From assembly GCA_014655195.1 (NCBI GenBank), contig BNBH01000007.1, forward strand, positions 97,151-161,150: a stretch of 64,000 nt of DNA, written 5' to 3'. How positions within the stretch are numbered: position 1 is the first letter of the stretch; the number at the start of each line of letters is the position of its first letter. Positions 62,943 to 64,000 of the stretch are shown here, piece after piece. A program made the translations under genes and the position numbers. The notes beneath the pieces are model-generated. The model searched no databases. It had not been told where the DNA came from and saw nothing but the letters and a program-made list of their open reading frames with translations. The stretch comes from Streptomyces cellulosae. GTDB taxonomy: Bacteria; Actinomycetota; Actinomycetes; Streptomycetales; Streptomycetaceae.

Positions 62943-63059
62943 CGCTGCCTCCCGCTCGTCGGTCGCATCGGCCACACCCGTCGGGCGAAGCCCGGTCTCC
63001 CACCCTCATGCCCAGATTCTGACCGGGTTGCCCGACTTCAGCCACACGCGGCCTCAGCC

Positions 63060-63092
63060 TGTGGACAACCACGGGTCACAGGCCGTGGACAA
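63060..63092. promoter_or_regulatory. Two DnaA-box-like sequences
   Basis: TGTGGACAA (63060-63068) is the exact complement of TTGTCCACA, the preferred Streptomyces DnaA box; CGTGGACAA (63084-63092) differs at one base. They are in the same orientation, 24 bases apart. This is not oriC by context. Confidence 0.45.
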
Positions 63093-63113
63093 CCTCGCGC
63101 CCGTACCCGCACC

Positions 63114-63220
63114 GGACACCGCGCCGCGGACACCACCAGGCACCCCGCCGCGGACACCGCCAGGCACCCCGCCGCGGACACCGCCGGACACCGCGCCTCG
63201 GACACCACTGGGCGACCCGC
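63114..63220. repeat. 24-bp tandem repeat (about four copies)
   Basis: Units beginning GGACACC start at 63114, 63128, 63152, 63176 and 63200; the two at 63128 and 63152 are full 24-mers differing at one base, and the first and last copies are partial or diverged. Confidence 0.85.
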
Positions 63221-63360
63221 AGGACGACTCACCGAAAACCAGCGGATCAATCCCACATATCGGTCATATTTACTCCTAGTCTGACATTGCGCTCGCCTGT
63301 CCAGTCCTCAGCGCTTGCGCACCTGTCGCACTCCGGCTATTGGGAAGGACGGTCCACGCC

Positions 63361-64000
63361 ATGCCCGCAGATCTCGCCGTCATCGGACTCGGCCCGTTCG
63401 GACTGCCCCTGGCCCAGGCCGCCGTCGCCGCCGGCATCCCCACCGTCGGATACCGGACCGGCCCCGAGCCCGGTTCCCTCAGCCCCGCCGAGCAGCGGCG
63501 CATGCTCGCGCAGGGCTTCCGGGTCACCACCAGCGCGGCCGAGCTGGGCCGGGTGCGTACCGCCGTGATCTGCGCCCCCACCGCGCCCGCCGCCGACGGA
63601 GGGCTCGACCTCGGCCAGGTCGAGGCGGCCGCCCGCACCCTCGCCGCGCAGCTCCGCCCGCACACCACCGTGATCCTTGAGTCCCCCGTGCCGCCCGGCA
63701 CCACGGAGGGCCCGCTGCTGCGGCTGCTGGAGTCAGGGTCCGGTCTGCGCGCGGGCCGCGACTTCCACCTCGCCCACTGCCCCAGCCGCGTCGACCCCGG
63801 CAACCGCGACTTCACCCCCGCCAACACCCCGAAGGTCATCGGCGGCCTCACCCCCGCCTGCACCGAGTCGGCGGCGGCCTTCTACGGCCGCATCACCGAC
63901 AAGGTGGTCCGCGCCCGCGGCCCCCGCGAGGCCGAGACGGTGCAGCTGCTGGAGACCAACTTCCGGCACGTCAACATCGCCCTGGTCAACGAGATGGCCG
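63361..64000 (+). CDS. Nucleotide-sugar dehydrogenase, WecC/UDP-glucose-dehydrogenase type (partial, 3' end outside window)
   Basis: Starts at ATG 63361 with GGGAAGGA about 11 bases upstream and is open at the window end, leaving the N-terminal 213 residues. NAD-binding Rossmann motif LAVIGLGPFGLPLAQAAVAA, then TAVICAPTAPA, VILESPVPPGTTEGPLLRLL, LAHCPSRVDPGN and TPKVIGGLTPACTES, with the helix region AETVQLLETNFRHVNIALVN. This pattern fits UDP-N-acetyl-D-mannosamine or UDP-N-acetylglucosamine 6-dehydrogenases, which make uronic-acid precursors of cell-surface glycans. The catalytic Cys region lies beyond the window. The exact sugar substrate is not determinable here. Confidence 0.88.
   Translation, partial: MPADLAVIGLGPFGLPLAQAAVAAGIPTVGYRTGPEPGSLSPAEQRRMLAQGFRVTTSAAELGRVRTAVICAPTAPAADGGLDLGQVEAAARTLAAQLRPHTTVILESPVPPGTTEGPLLRLLESGSGLRAGRDFHLAHCPSRVDPGNRDFTPANTPKVIGGLTPACTESAAAFYGRITDKVVRARGPREAETVQLLETNFRHVNIALVNEMA

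Larger units (their letters stand above)
62943..63360. other. Divergent intergenic region glpD / nucleotide-sugar dehydrogenase
   Basis: About 420 bases with DnaA-box-like sequences (63060-63092), a 24-bp tandem repeat (63114-63220) and an AT-rich island near 63234-63285 containing CATATCGGTCATATTTACTCC, where promoters are likely. A frame crosses the repeat (Thr-Pro-Pro-Arg-Thr-Pro-Pro-Gly), but without a ribosome site I do not call it a gene. Confidence 0.55.

Noticed and set aside
63060..63092. Possible replication origin because of DnaA boxes
   Set aside because: Only two boxes are present and no dnaA, dnaN or gyrase genes are nearby; oriC in Streptomyces has many boxes.
62746..63279. 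A plus-strand frame through the 24-bp repeats encoding Thr-Pro-Pro-Arg-Thr-Pro-Pro-Gly
   Set aside because: No ribosome site, it begins inside glpD antisense, and the peptide merely reflects the DNA repeat.

Overview
This is a chromosomal window from a high-GC actinomycete, almost certainly Streptomyces. The supporting signs are very high GC with strong third-position bias, frequent GTG/TTG starts, a LAXTG (sortase E type) surface protein, a Streptomyces-style c-di-AMP riboswitch, and housekeeping genes (folD, purN-purH, sucC-sucD, icmB, pcrA, guaA, glpD) in an order that, from memory, matches the conserved core of the S. coelicolor chromosome. I see no tRNA, rRNA, CRISPR array, insertion sequence or phage gene.

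Layout. 1-6850: an XRE/DUF2690 regulator (cut by the window edge), DUF3017-folD, a small membrane protein, an FHA-like protein translationally coupled to a receptor kinase that carries a lysozyme-like outer domain, and a small secreted Cys-containing protein. 6924-15454: purN-purH, membrane proteins including a PerM/DUF6350 protein, an unusual HTH-sigma-like-transmembrane fusion, and sucC-sucD. 16031-24928: a Pro/Val-rich secreted protein, then a MoxR ATPase / DUF5682 / VWA operon divergent from a SWIM-family protein that lacks its zinc finger and a DUF5691 protein. These five genes look like one chaperone-type system. 25189-34785: icmB, a lipase, an M23 peptidase, pcrA, and two paralogous coiled-coil NlpC/P60 hydrolases, the first behind a c-di-AMP riboswitch. 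34805-38685: a PspC-type histidine kinase and response regulator, divergent from a PspC/LiaF-like protein across a dense TCAGGG operator array; this looks like an envelope-stress module. 38682-49387: DoxX, membrane and aldolase-family genes, guaA, chorismate mutase preceded by a Phe/Tyr-rich leader peptide and hairpin (a candidate attenuator), a secreted protein divergent from a LAXTG surface protein, and a GMC oxidoreductase. 49473-62942: succinic semialdehyde dehydrogenase, five tandem serine/threonine kinase paralogues (one frameshifted, one a pseudokinase), and glpD. 63361-64000: start of a nucleotide-sugar dehydrogenase.

Themes. The window is rich in envelope sensing and remodelling: six kinase-like receptors, a PspC two-component system, three peptidoglycan hydrolases and a sortase substrate, interleaved with central metabolism. 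Candidate regulatory sites include two Crp-type palindromes, the TCAGGG array, a 10-bp-phased repeat before the sigma-like gene, paired repeats before purN, two DnaA-box-like sequences and several strong bidirectional terminators. Calls rest on reading the sequence and recalling family motifs; no database search was run.
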